This document shows positions 17,055 through 24,434 of a DNA stretch of 55,899 nt, piece after piece. Source of the stretch: Ruminococcus sp. (GTDB taxonomy: Bacteria; Bacillota; Clostridia; Oscillospirales; Ruminococcaceae); NCBI GenBank assembly GCA_017519415.1, contig JAFWSI010000062.1, forward strand, positions 1 to 55,899, written 5' to 3'. The notes under the pieces were generated by a model, which did not search any database, was not told the origin of the DNA, and saw only the letters and a program-made list of their open reading frames with translations. Made by a program: the position numbers and the translations under genes. Positions within the stretch are counted from its first letter, which is position 1; every line of letters starts with the position of its first letter.

Positions 17055-17402
17055 TGTAGGAGCCGGCGTCGCCGACAGCCCATTTTGCGGGACGCCTTCA
17101 CTTGCAAGGCGTCCCTCTTTCAAAAACAGTCCACCGGACTGTTTTTGAAATTCACCCTTGCGAAGCGCCTTCGTTATTTGGGCTCTGCCCAAACCCGCCA
17201 GAGGCGCTGCCTCTGACCTTACCGGTACGTCCCCTCTGTCCTTTGGACATCTCCCCATCTTATGGGGAGTCACTCCGCCAAAGGAACACAGTCCCTTTGG
17301 AATTCCATTCATGGTCGTGTGTTGATATAAAAAGGCACCGTGAAAATACGGTGCCTTAAATATTTATGTATTAACGGGACGTCGAGGACGCCGTTCCCTA
17401 CA
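17055..17402. repeat. MITE-like noncoding element bounded by inverted 27-base repeats
   Basis: The stretch begins TGTAGGAGCCGGCG (17055-17081 block) and ends with a divergent inverted copy, finishing CCGTTCCCTACA (17376-17402). Inside are further palindromes: gggacgcc/ggcgtccc near 17089-17117, caaaaacagtcc/ggactgtttttg near 17131-17155, and AAGGCACCG/CGGTGCCTT at 17332-17357. No gene is supported. Terminal inverted repeats, internal palindromes and lack of coding suggest a small non-autonomous element or composite of dispersed repeats. No target-site duplication is evident. Confidence 0.55.
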
Positions 17403-17433
17403 ATTGGTCATTTTAAATAAGTATGAAATCTGC

Positions 17434-17460
17434 GGAACGCCGAGGGCGGCGTTCCCTACA
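17434..17460 (+). repeat. Extra copy of the 27-base palindromic repeat
   Basis: GGAACGCCGAGGGCGGCGTT begins this copy, which ends CCCTACA. It forms a clean 8-bp stem (GGAACGCC/GGCGTTCC). It is closely related to 17376-17402 and to 42472-42498. Confidence 0.7.
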
Positions 17461-17464
17461 CAGC

Positions 17465-17492
17465 AAAAAGGCGAACCGAATGGTTCGCCTTT
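17465..17492 (-). terminator. Terminator of the GH94 gene
   Basis: The stem AAAGGCGAACC/GGTTCGCCTTT (17467-17477 with 17482-17492) has a four-base loop and ends on the minus strand in a T run, just past the GH94 stop. Confidence 0.85.
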
Positions 17493-17507
17493 AATTATGC
17501 ATTGAAA

Positions 17508-19925
17508 TTATCCGAGAACTACCTTTATCTCATTAACATCAGCCAGTTTATCGGCAGGAACATAGTTGCCTGCAAGCTTTTCGCCGTTGAGGATAAGCTC
17601 CTTGACGCCGCTCTGTACGTGTGCGGAGTTGTCAACAGTGATGCTGAGCTTCTTGCCGCGGAAGTTCTTCTCGATCCTGAAGCCGTCCCACTTAGCGGGG
17701 ATAGACGGAGCGATAGCAAGTCCGCCGAGGTCGGGTCTCATGCCGCAGATACCCTCGACACAGCCTACCATTACAGTAGAAGCTGTACCTGTGAGCCAGT
17801 GAACGTGTGAACGTCCCTCGTAGGGAGAAGCCTTTGACTCGGTGAACTGACCGTGTACATAGGGCTCCATAACGCGTATCTCAGCCTTGTCGTTCATGGC
17901 TGCGGGAGAGCTTTCAAGGAAGTACTCGAATGCGCGGTCGCCGTGGCCGAGAAGAGCCTCGGCAAGTATGAGCCAGCCCTGAGACTGGGAGAAGATTCCG
18001 CCGTTTTCCTTTGTATCGAGGTTGAATACCTGCATGAGAGCGCCCTTGAAGTGGTGGTACTTGTAAGGCGGCTCAAGGAGCTTAGCTCCGTAAGGTGTAT
18101 TGAGTATATCATGAACGCTGTTCATGGCCTTTTCAGCCTGTTCCTCTGAGGCAAAACGGGAAATAACCGACCAGCTCTGAGGATTGAGCCACATATTGGC
18201 CTCGGGATCCTTCTTTGCACCGACGATAACGCCGTTGTCGCGGATACCGCGGATAAATCTGTCCTCGTCCCAGCACTTTCCGAGAGCTGCCGCAAGCTTC
18301 GCCTTTTCGCCGCCGATGAATGCGATATATTCGCTGTCGCCGCGGAGAGAAGCAAGCTCCTCCATAACGTTCATGGCGTAATAAAGCTGGAAGGCAACGA
18401 AGGTGGACTCGCCCTGTGCGCCCAGACGGAGACAGTCGTTCCAGTCTGCGTGGAGACCTGCGGGCATATCGTGGCTGCCCAGTCTTTCAAGAGAGAAGCG
18501 GATAGCGTTCTTCATGTGGTCGTATACGGTAGCCTTTCCGCCGCCCTCTTCTGCGTAGGTGATGACCTCGTCGAGGAAGTCCTTGTTGCCGCTCTCACCG
18601 AGGTACTTCACGATAGTGGGGAAGAGCCACAGTGCGTCGTCTGCACGGTATGAGGGGTGGCCTGTTTCCTTTGCGTAGACGCTGTGCTCGTCGTTTTCGT
18701 CGGGACAGGTCTCGTGACCTGCGTTGTGATCGAACTTAACGAGAGGAAGTCCGCCGCCGTTGCTCACCTGGGCGGAGAGCATGAAGCGTATCTTCTCTGC
18801 TGCCATTTCGGGATCAAGGTGTATGATGCCCTGTATATCCTGTACAGTATCGCGGTAGCCGTAGCCGTTTCTCAGTCCGCAGTATACGAAAGAAGCTGCT
18901 CTTGACCAGATGAATGTGATGAAGCACTGGTAAGCGTTCCATACGTTTATCATGTTGTTGAATTCGTCGGAGGGAGTTTCTACCATGAAGTTGGAGAGCT
19001 GGCCGTGCCAGTAGTCCTTTAACTGCTTGACCTCTGCGTCTACCTTTCCTGCTGTCTTGTATTCCTCAAGTATAGCGGCAGCCTCGGTGTCATTTCGCTC
19101 GCCGAGCACGAAGATGAACTCCTTTGTCTCTCCGGGTGCGAGAGTTATATCGCTCTGGAGAGCGCCGCAGGAATTGGAGTTATAATTCATAACGCCGCTG
19201 CACCTGCCGTTCTCTACAGCTATAGGATTTGAGAAGGTCCTGTAGGTGCCGATGAAATCGCTGAAGCTTCCGCAGCAGCCTGTAACGGGCTGTCCCACCA
19301 TGCCGAAGAAGCGCTCCTTGCCGTTGTAGCCGTTCTCGTCGAAGCCCGTGTTCTCGTTCATGTGCTGGATTATCCTGTTGCCGCCCTCAAAGCTTGTACG
19401 GGTGATGAACAGCGTGTACTGGAGGTTTACCTGATCCTGCTCGTAGTTAGGCTCGTTGGTGAACTCGATGAAGCCGAATACTGAGAGCTTTCTCTCCTTT
19501 GAGGAGTTGTTTGTCACTTTGGCTCTCCATACCTCATAGGTTTTTCCGTAGGGAACGTAATAGGTAGTCTCGGACTTTATGTCGGCGTACTCTGCCGAGA
19601 TCACGGTATATGCGGTGCCGTGGCGGCATTCGCTCCTGTACTTGTCAAGGGGCTTGCCTACGGGCTGCCATGAGGCCGACCAGTAGTCGGCGGTATCGTT
19701 GTCTCTTATATATATGTAACGTCCCGGAAGCGCCATATCCGAATTGAAGCGGAAACGTGAAAGTCTTCCGTTGGCGCCCGATTTGACGAAGCTGTAGCCT
19801 GCCGCGTTGTTGGAGATCATCGCGCCGTACTCGGGGTCTCCGAGGTAATTTGCCCAGGGTGCGGGCGTTGCGGGGTTTGTGATGACATATTCTTTGTTTT
19901 TCAGATCGAAATGTCCGTACTGCAT
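17508..19925 (-). CDS. GH94 glycoside phosphorylase, cellobiose phosphorylase-like
   Basis: This 805-residue cytoplasmic enzyme is of the inverting GH94 family. Members split beta-glucosides with phosphate to give alpha-glucose-1-phosphate, saving ATP in cellulose breakdown. The N-terminus MQYGHFDLKNKEYVITNPAT matches the family start and AAAAGGAG lies before the ATG at 19925. The catalytic Asp lies in HADWNDCLRL (DWNDC at 494-498). Substrate-site segments include YRDTVQDIQG, NPQSWSVIS and HWLTGTAST. Cellobiose is the simplest substrate. The segment VMEPYVHGQFTESKASPY differs from cellobiose phosphorylases as I remember them, so another disaccharide (e.g. an acidic glucoside) is possible. It is a single-gene unit with its own promoter and terminator. 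Confidence 0.9.
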   Translation of the reverse strand: MQYGHFDLKNKEYVITNPATPAPWANYLGDPEYGAMISNNAAGYSFVKSGANGRLSRFRFNSDMALPGRYIYIRDNDTADYWSASWQPVGKPLDKYRSECRHGTAYTVISAEYADIKSETTYYVPYGKTYEVWRAKVTNNSSKERKLSVFGFIEFTNEPNYEQDQVNLQYTLFITRTSFEGGNRIIQHMNENTGFDENGYNGKERFFGMVGQPVTGCCGSFSDFIGTYRTFSNPIAVENGRCSGVMNYNSNSCGALQSDITLAPGETKEFIFVLGERNDTEAAAILEEYKTAGKVDAEVKQLKDYWHGQLSNFMVETPSDEFNNMINVWNAYQCFITFIWSRAASFVYCGLRNGYGYRDTVQDIQGIIHLDPEMAAEKIRFMLSAQVSNGGGLPLVKFDHNAGHETCPDENDEHSVYAKETGHPSYRADDALWLFPTIVKYLGESGNKDFLDEVITYAEEGGGKATVYDHMKNAIRFSLERLGSHDMPAGLHADWNDCLRLGAQGESTFVAFQLYYAMNVMEELASLRGDSEYIAFIGGEKAKLAAALGKCWDEDRFIRGIRDNGVIVGAKKDPEANMWLNPQSWSVISRFASEEQAEKAMNSVHDILNTPYGAKLLEPPYKYHHFKGALMQVFNLDTKENGGIFSQSQGWLILAEALLGHGDRAFEYFLESSPAAMNDKAEIRVMEPYVHGQFTESKASPYEGRSHVHWLTGTASTVMVGCVEGICGMRPDLGGLAIAPSIPAKWDGFRIEKNFRGKKLSITVDNSAHVQSGVKELILNGEKLAGNYVPADKLADVNEIKVVLG

Positions 19926-20043
19926 AAATACATTCTCCTTTTTATCTGCCTTGCGGGAGCTTTTCCCTGCGGCAGAAATACGGCCTGCCTTTATTTGTCC
20001 GTACATACGGCATATTATCGGCGGCCTTGTTTATTTCAAAATA

Positions 20044-20072
20044 ATTATAACATCTTACGGGCATTTTGACAA
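20044..20072 (-). promoter_or_regulatory. Promoter of the GH94 gene
   Basis: On the minus strand TTGTCA (20067-20072), 17 bases, then TATAAT (20044-20049), leaving an untranslated leader of about 110 bases. I see no known riboswitch in that leader. Confidence 0.7.
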
Positions 20073-20199
20073 GGGGGCAATTTTGTGAAATTATCATGAA
20101 TTGATAAGGAAATGCGACCTATTCCCCGGCGGTTGCTCTCCTTCCGTGAGCAAGGGACTGCAAGCTGTGCGGCAGAGTACGCAAGGTATGCAGAAGGTA

Positions 20200-20228
20200 T
20201 TGATTTTTATAAACACCTCCATTATAAT
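20200..20228 (+). promoter_or_regulatory. Promoter of the LytTR operon
   Basis: TTGATT (20200-20205), 17 bases, then TATAAT (20223-20228), about 105 bases before the LytTR start. Confidence 0.7.
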
Positions 20229-20332
20229 AAAATCACAGGGAATAGATGTTCCATTGTTTGAATATCGTACCGTTCCTGCTGAAGGCGGAAAATACGGGCA
20301 GGAAAAATGATAAAGGGAGGCGGTGTGAGCAG

Positions 20333-20779
20333 ATGAAGATACGATTGCTGGTAAGCGATGAACATTATGACGCAATAGCGGCTGAGCTTGTGAAAAAGGG
20401 GATAGAGATAGACGATGATGCGGAGCTCATACTCTCGGAGAGCAACGTTGTGGTCTCGCATCTTATTGCCCGCAGGGACGATGAGATCTACAGGCTCGAA
20501 ACAAAGGATATATCTCATATAGAAAGCTTTGCTCACGATATAGTGGCATATTGCGGAGAGGAGGAGTACAGGCTCCCAGAAACGCTGAAACGCCTTGAGG
20601 AGATACTCGACCCGAAGGAGTTCATACGCGTGAGCAACTCCGTTATAGTGTCCGTATCGCATATCAAGAGCATACGTCCCGCTCTGTCGCAGAAGTTCCT
20701 GCTGACCATGAAAAACGGCGCCAAAGTGGACGTTACAAGGACGTATTACTACATATTCAAGGAATTTTTAGGTATATAA
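20333..20779 (+). CDS. LytTR-domain DNA-binding regulator
   Basis: This 148-residue protein has a C-terminal LytTR domain (about 55-148): IYRLETKDISHIESF, YRLPETLKRLEEIL, FIRVSNSVIVSVSHIKSI and TRTYYYIFKEFL. No receiver domain is present, so it is a stand-alone LytTR regulator of the kind usually paired with a small membrane protein that controls it. That arrangement is seen here, with a membrane protein gene 12 bases downstream. The start at 20333 (MKIRLLVSD) follows GGGAGG. Signal and targets are unknown. Autoregulation is typical of such pairs. Confidence 0.88.
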   Translation: MKIRLLVSDEHYDAIAAELVKKGIEIDDDAELILSESNVVVSHLIARRDDEIYRLETKDISHIESFAHDIVAYCGEEEYRLPETLKRLEEILDPKEFIRVSNSVIVSVSHIKSIRPALSQKFLLTMKNGAKVDVTRTYYYIFKEFLGI

Positions 20780-20791
20780 GGAGGGACAGAT

Positions 20792-21619
20792 ATGGCAACT
20801 TCGGGAAGATTAATAGGTATAAGCGTGATCTGCATAGTCATATTCATAATAATTCCGCTTATCATAGCAGGATTATCCCTGCTGATATACAGGGTCTCCT
20901 ACAAGCATAAAATAAACAAGCGCCTCGCCGAGGGCATGGACGCGAACATAAAGCCCATGATGTCGCCTCTTAAATTCATAGTTGTAATGGTATCGCTCGT
21001 TATTGGTACGATAATGGTATTCTGGGGCATTGTCATGGTGTATTTCGGCGTAAGAGCAACCAAGCAGAAAAAAGATATGGCTGTATATCCCGTTGCCTTC
21101 GAGCTTGCGGACGAGGGACTCGATAATTCGCCCTTTGCGGGCTACAAATTCGGCGACGAGATAAAGGGCTATGACCGGTATTCAAAGGAATACGGCGACC
21201 TCAAGCTGGAATTCTATGTTCTGAACAATACTCTGAGCAGTATACTGCCGAATGTTCTTGTTGCCGCAGACTATACGGGCGATGAGGAAGACGTTGTGGT
21301 AAGGCAGAAGGCGGATTACGGCGTATCGCAAAGCAACTGGAGCTATACGGGCTTTGAGCCGGACAGGCTGACAGTGCTTGATGTCGGCGGATACAGGGGA
21401 GAATTCACATACGCATATGAGCTGTATTATGATGTTTATGATAAATTGGGTATTGATGACACAGATGCCGAATTCTTCAACAAGGAATGGGACTATATGG
21501 ACAGCCATTCTCCCGATACAGGCTGTAAGATAGACTTCAAAACAGAGGAGAACATGGGCGGCGGCAGAATGGCCGGCATTTCTTCTCCTCAGCTGGGGAT
21601 AGTATTTTATTATGATTGA
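20792..21619 (+). CDS. Membrane protein paired with the LytTR regulator
   Basis: This 275-residue protein has two strong membrane segments, near residues 8-32 (IVIFIIIPLIIAGLSLLIY) and 56-82 (FIVVMVSLVIGTIMVFWGIV), and a soluble remainder of about 190 residues. The soluble part has alternating acidic and aromatic residues and no recognised domain. GGAGG lies 8 bases before the ATG and the gap to the LytTR gene is 12 bases, so the two form an operon. By analogy with LytTR/membrane-inhibitor pairs it may hold the regulator inactive at the membrane. This is an inference from position only. Confidence 0.7.
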   Translation: MATSGRLIGISVICIVIFIIIPLIIAGLSLLIYRVSYKHKINKRLAEGMDANIKPMMSPLKFIVVMVSLVIGTIMVFWGIVMVYFGVRATKQKKDMAVYPVAFELADEGLDNSPFAGYKFGDEIKGYDRYSKEYGDLKLEFYVLNNTLSSILPNVLVAADYTGDEEDVVVRQKADYGVSQSNWSYTGFEPDRLTVLDVGGYRGEFTYAYELYYDVYDKLGIDDTDAEFFNKEWDYMDSHSPDTGCKIDFKTEENMGGGRMAGISSPQLGIVFYYD

Positions 21620-21629
21620 AGCATAAACG

Positions 21630-21659
21630 CAGGCGGCTTTATGAGCCGCCTGTTATTTT
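21630..21659 (+). terminator. Terminator of the LytTR operon
   Basis: CAGGCGGCT/AGCCGCCTG (21630-21638 with 21644-21652) has a five-base loop followed by a T-rich run. Confidence 0.85.
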
Positions 21660-21764
21660 TATACGCTGAGCCTTGAATAAGGTTGCCCGACCATTTGACG
21701 TGTTCGGGGTTACATATGTCATAAATGAAGTTACATAAATCCCGCAGCAAATGACATTTATCAT

Positions 21765-21793
21765 CTTCAAAACGCCTTGTTTCCGAGTATAAT
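21765..21793 (+). promoter_or_regulatory. Possible promoter of the calpain-like gene
   Basis: A perfect TATAAT (21788-21793) has a weak -35 (CTTCAA, 21765-21770) 17 bases upstream. The leader is about 85 bases. Two GTTACATA repeats lie upstream (near 21710 and 21730) and could be regulator sites. Confidence 0.45.
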
Positions 21794-21883
21794 AAAAGCA
21801 TAGGGTTGCGCAACACCTGAACAAAAAAACAAAAAGCTATCATCACCAACAAATCATGTATTATTTTTAAGGAGGAAGTAAAA

Positions 21884-23188
21884 ATGAACGAAAACACTAA
21901 AACCAACGAAATCATCGACGGCATGTCGATCAATGTCAATCCATTCGCATTAGCAGAGCTTGTAGCACACAAGAAGATCAACTGGAACAAGTACAAGGAC
22001 GAGACTCAGGCCCTCTGTGAGACCCTCAACATCACAAAGGACGAACTGTTCTCAGAGAACAGCCCCATTCTTCACCCCTACAGCGAAGTAGACAAAACGG
22101 GAAAGGTGGTAAAGCTCAGTGACGAGAAAGCTAAGGAAAGGCTCTCAAACTTCCTTGCGGACCGTACTGCACGCAGGATCACCAAGACCCCTCCCGTAAA
22201 GTCACTTTCCCTCAAGACTATCAGAGAGACTATCCCCGAAGTCCTTCTTGCCCTGAGGTCAAACAGTGAAGATGTTATGCCTGAGAAAAATATCTCAGCA
22301 AAGTCAGTGAAGAAAGATTCAGCCCCGGCAGACAAGACAACTACTTATGTATGGAAGGATATGGGCGAATACTTCAAGGAGGCTCCCGAATTCAACGATC
22401 CCGTTCAGGGCGCTCTCGGCGACTGCTACTTCATAGCGGCTTTATCATCGGTAGCATGGACACGTCCCTATGCTATCTCGAATATGGCGAAGCCATATTC
22501 AGTGGGTAACGAGACATTTCCTATCCATAAGTTCCTGTTCTACAAGAGCGGCAAGGAGCAGTATGTTACTGCCAATGAGTGGATCAGGACTCAGGTAAGC
22601 AACGGAAGTACATATTACTGCTACGCCCGTTCAAAGGACCAGAACGAGGTATGGCCCGCAGTTATCGAGAAGGCATACGCAAAGTGGCGTACAGGCGTAA
22701 CAAGCGACTGTCCCAACATGACCCCCATAGAGGGCGGATATGCTCCCAATGCGTGTATTGACCTCATAGGCGGCAAAATGACAGAATACAAAAACTCAAA
22801 GTATACGGCAGCCGCTATCCTCAAGTTCATAAAGTCCAATTGCGTAGGCAAGAAGACCATTGACCCCATGTTCGCTTCCACATCCGGAACTTCCCTGGCT
22901 GATTCGGAATATACAAAGGTCAACGTTATAAGAAGACACGCATACTCCATTCTCGGCTGGGACAGCTATAACGGCAAGGACTATGTAGTCCTCAGAAACC
23001 CATGGGGCAGCGGCGTACCGAATACAAATACCCTCAGCGGCTCGTATTCCTACACAGACGGCGGCGTCTCAAGGAGCATCCCGTATAATCAGGACGGCGT
23101 TTTCGCTCTTGAGATAAATGCTTTCAAGAAGTATTACGGATATACTACTGTTGTAAAGAGCGACAAGTTCAAGTCAAAGGGCGTCTGA
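21884..23188 (+). CDS. Calpain-like (C2 family) cysteine protease
   Basis: This 434-residue protein has no signal peptide. An N-terminal region of about 165 residues is not recognised. The catalytic core follows: the Cys box VQGALGDCYFIAALSSVAW, then the His in NVIRRHAYSILGWDSY, and the Asn in YVVLRNPWGSG, the Cys-His-Asn triad order of calpains. PAVIEKAYAKW and GGYAPNACIDLIGG also match the family. Eukaryotic calpains are calcium-activated. No EF-hand is visible here. A secreted-protein gene follows after 67 bases and may be functionally linked. The start has AAGGAGG upstream. Confidence 0.9.
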   Translation: MNENTKTNEIIDGMSINVNPFALAELVAHKKINWNKYKDETQALCETLNITKDELFSENSPILHPYSEVDKTGKVVKLSDEKAKERLSNFLADRTARRITKTPPVKSLSLKTIRETIPEVLLALRSNSEDVMPEKNISAKSVKKDSAPADKTTTYVWKDMGEYFKEAPEFNDPVQGALGDCYFIAALSSVAWTRPYAISNMAKPYSVGNETFPIHKFLFYKSGKEQYVTANEWIRTQVSNGSTYYCYARSKDQNEVWPAVIEKAYAKWRTGVTSDCPNMTPIEGGYAPNACIDLIGGKMTEYKNSKYTAAAILKFIKSNCVGKKTIDPMFASTSGTSLADSEYTKVNVIRRHAYSILGWDSYNGKDYVVLRNPWGSGVPNTNTLSGSYSYTDGGVSRSIPYNQDGVFALEINAFKKYYGYTTVVKSDKFKSKGV

Positions 23189-23255
23189 TGCAGACACTGA
23201 AAATCAAACCATAAACCAATATTATGAAAATCTATATTTATAAAGGAGAATTATT

Positions 23256-23909
23256 ATGAAAGTTAATTTTAAGAAGATTTTTGCAGCAATGGCAGCAACA
23301 GCAATATGCGCAGTTTCAGCAGCAGGTTCACTTTCCGCAAGTGCGGCAACAGGCGAATTATACCAGGTAAACGCAAGAAAGGAGCTCATTCAGTCTGAGA
23401 CACGTTTCATGCTTTCCGAAGCTCAGACAGTTCAGCTTGAGAATGGAGTACAGTTTGCAGGTACAGCTAAGCTCGGCAACAGAGTGGCGGCATTCGATCC
23501 CGACCATACCTGCGGCAGTGTGCCTCTCAATCTCCGCAGAAAGGGAAGAGTCATCGTTATCGTGAGACACGGTGTCATCATTATCATTATTATCGTAAAC
23601 GGCGGTCCTATTATCGTTGAGCCCACAGATCCCAGAGTAAGAGGTCTCGATCTCGTGAACTTCACAGGCTTTGAGTCCGTAAACGCAAGGACTTACGGCG
23701 ATATAGACAGATTTGTCGGCACAAGAGCCGTTACAAATACTATTATCAGCCAGATGAATACTATCGACATAAAAGCAGCTGTAAGCACCTCAGTTCTCAA
23801 TACCGCAGAACTTGGCCGTGTTTCGGTTGCCGAAATTGCAAATAACCGCGTATCAGTCACAGGACTTGACAGGAACCGTGAGATTATAGCTTCAGGCCTT
23901 ATAGGCTGA
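23256..23909 (+). CDS. Secreted protein with Ile/Val-rich strand, partner of the calpain-like protease?
   Basis: This 217-residue protein has a Sec signal peptide (residues about 1-31, FAAMAATAICAVSAAGSLSA then SASAA). The mature part has a charged segment and then a very unusual VIVIVRHGVIIIIIIVNGG stretch (about 98-116), flanked by RRKGR and IIVEPTDP. The rest is Asn/Thr/Val-rich. The isoleucine run is too broken by His, Arg and Gly to be a confident membrane helix and may be a beta hairpin. There is no known family. Its gene directly follows the calpain-like gene with its own AAAGGAG site, so it could be substrate, inhibitor or export partner. That is inference only. Confidence 0.7.
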   Translation: MKVNFKKIFAAMAATAICAVSAAGSLSASAATGELYQVNARKELIQSETRFMLSEAQTVQLENGVQFAGTAKLGNRVAAFDPDHTCGSVPLNLRRKGRVIVIVRHGVIIIIIIVNGGPIIVEPTDPRVRGLDLVNFTGFESVNARTYGDIDRFVGTRAVTNTIISQMNTIDIKAAVSTSVLNTAELGRVSVAEIANNRVSVTGLDRNREIIASGLIG

Positions 23910-23964
23910 TAAAAGTCGTAAACTGTTTGCATAAAAGGGGAATAAATGAGATTCAGTATATGAG

Positions 23965-24009
23965 AAAGCTCTCCCGGAGCCGCCGCAAGGCTTCCGGGAG
24001 AGCTTTTAC
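23965..24009 (+). terminator. Hairpin after the secreted-protein gene
   Basis: A long stem AAAGCTCTCCCGGA/TCCGGGAGAGCTTT (23965-23978 with 23993-24006) is followed by only a short T run. It is the likely end of the calpain operon. Confidence 0.65.
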
Positions 24010-24043
24010 GGTATTGCCGTTCCACAAAAAATTTGAAAAGGGC

Positions 24044-24072
24044 TTGACAAACGGTTTCTTTTGTGATATAAT
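24044..24072 (+). promoter_or_regulatory. Consensus promoter of the T-box leader
   Basis: TTGACA (24044-24049), 17 bases, then TATAAT (24067-24072), both perfect. Transcription should start near 24079, at the base of the T-box. Confidence 0.85.
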
Positions 24073-24079
24073 CCAAAAT

Positions 24080-24347
24080 ACAAGCAATGAGGAAGACAAG
24101 CAGAGGATTGCCAATGTCCACAGAGAGCCGGTGTTTGGTGCGAGCCGGCGATAAGCAGTGCTGTGTATCCCTTCTGAGCCGAAGTGCCGAAAGCTTATCA
24201 GTAAGCGCTTCCGTGATTCTGCGTCAATGAATAGGACTTGTCGGAGTCTGAAGTGGTGTTACGCAATAGCGGCACAATTTGAGTGGTACCGCGGGTAATC
24301 AGGTATTGATACTCGTCTCAAAGTTCGTTTCTTTGAGACGGGTTTTT
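24080..24347 (+). promoter_or_regulatory. T-box riboswitch, candidate specifier ATC (Ile)
   Basis: The leader has the ordered T-box parts. Stem I carries AGAGAG and the GGTGTTTGGTGCGAGCC apical region (24122-24147). The T-box sequence GAGTGGTACCGCGGG is at 24281-24295. A competing terminator follows, CGTCTCAAAG/CTTTGAGACG (24314-24323 with 24331-24340) plus a T run. The TGGT bulge would pair with a tRNA ending ACCA. Aligning the lower stem I (CAGAGG with CTTCTG) as in known glyQS T-boxes puts ATC (24167-24169, Ile) in the specifier position; the overlapping TAT (Tyr) is second choice. Uncharged tRNA would favour read-through into the acyl-CoA synthetase gene. Confidence 0.88.
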
Positions 24348-24434
24348 GTTTTTTCCGCTGTAGAAAGCAGCGGCAGCATTTCTCGTCCACCGTTTCATTT
24401 TCCGGAATTAAACTTTTTTAAAGGAGAGATCATT

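Noticed and set aside
17049-17359. Short frames of 80-90 codons on both strands in the MITE-like stretch
   Set aside because: They follow from palindromic repeats, lack start signals, and have no protein-like composition.
24279-24434. Extension of the acyl-CoA synthetase frame upstream of ATG 24435
   Set aside because: The region is the T-box antiterminator and terminator. The proper ribosome site is at 24421-24427.
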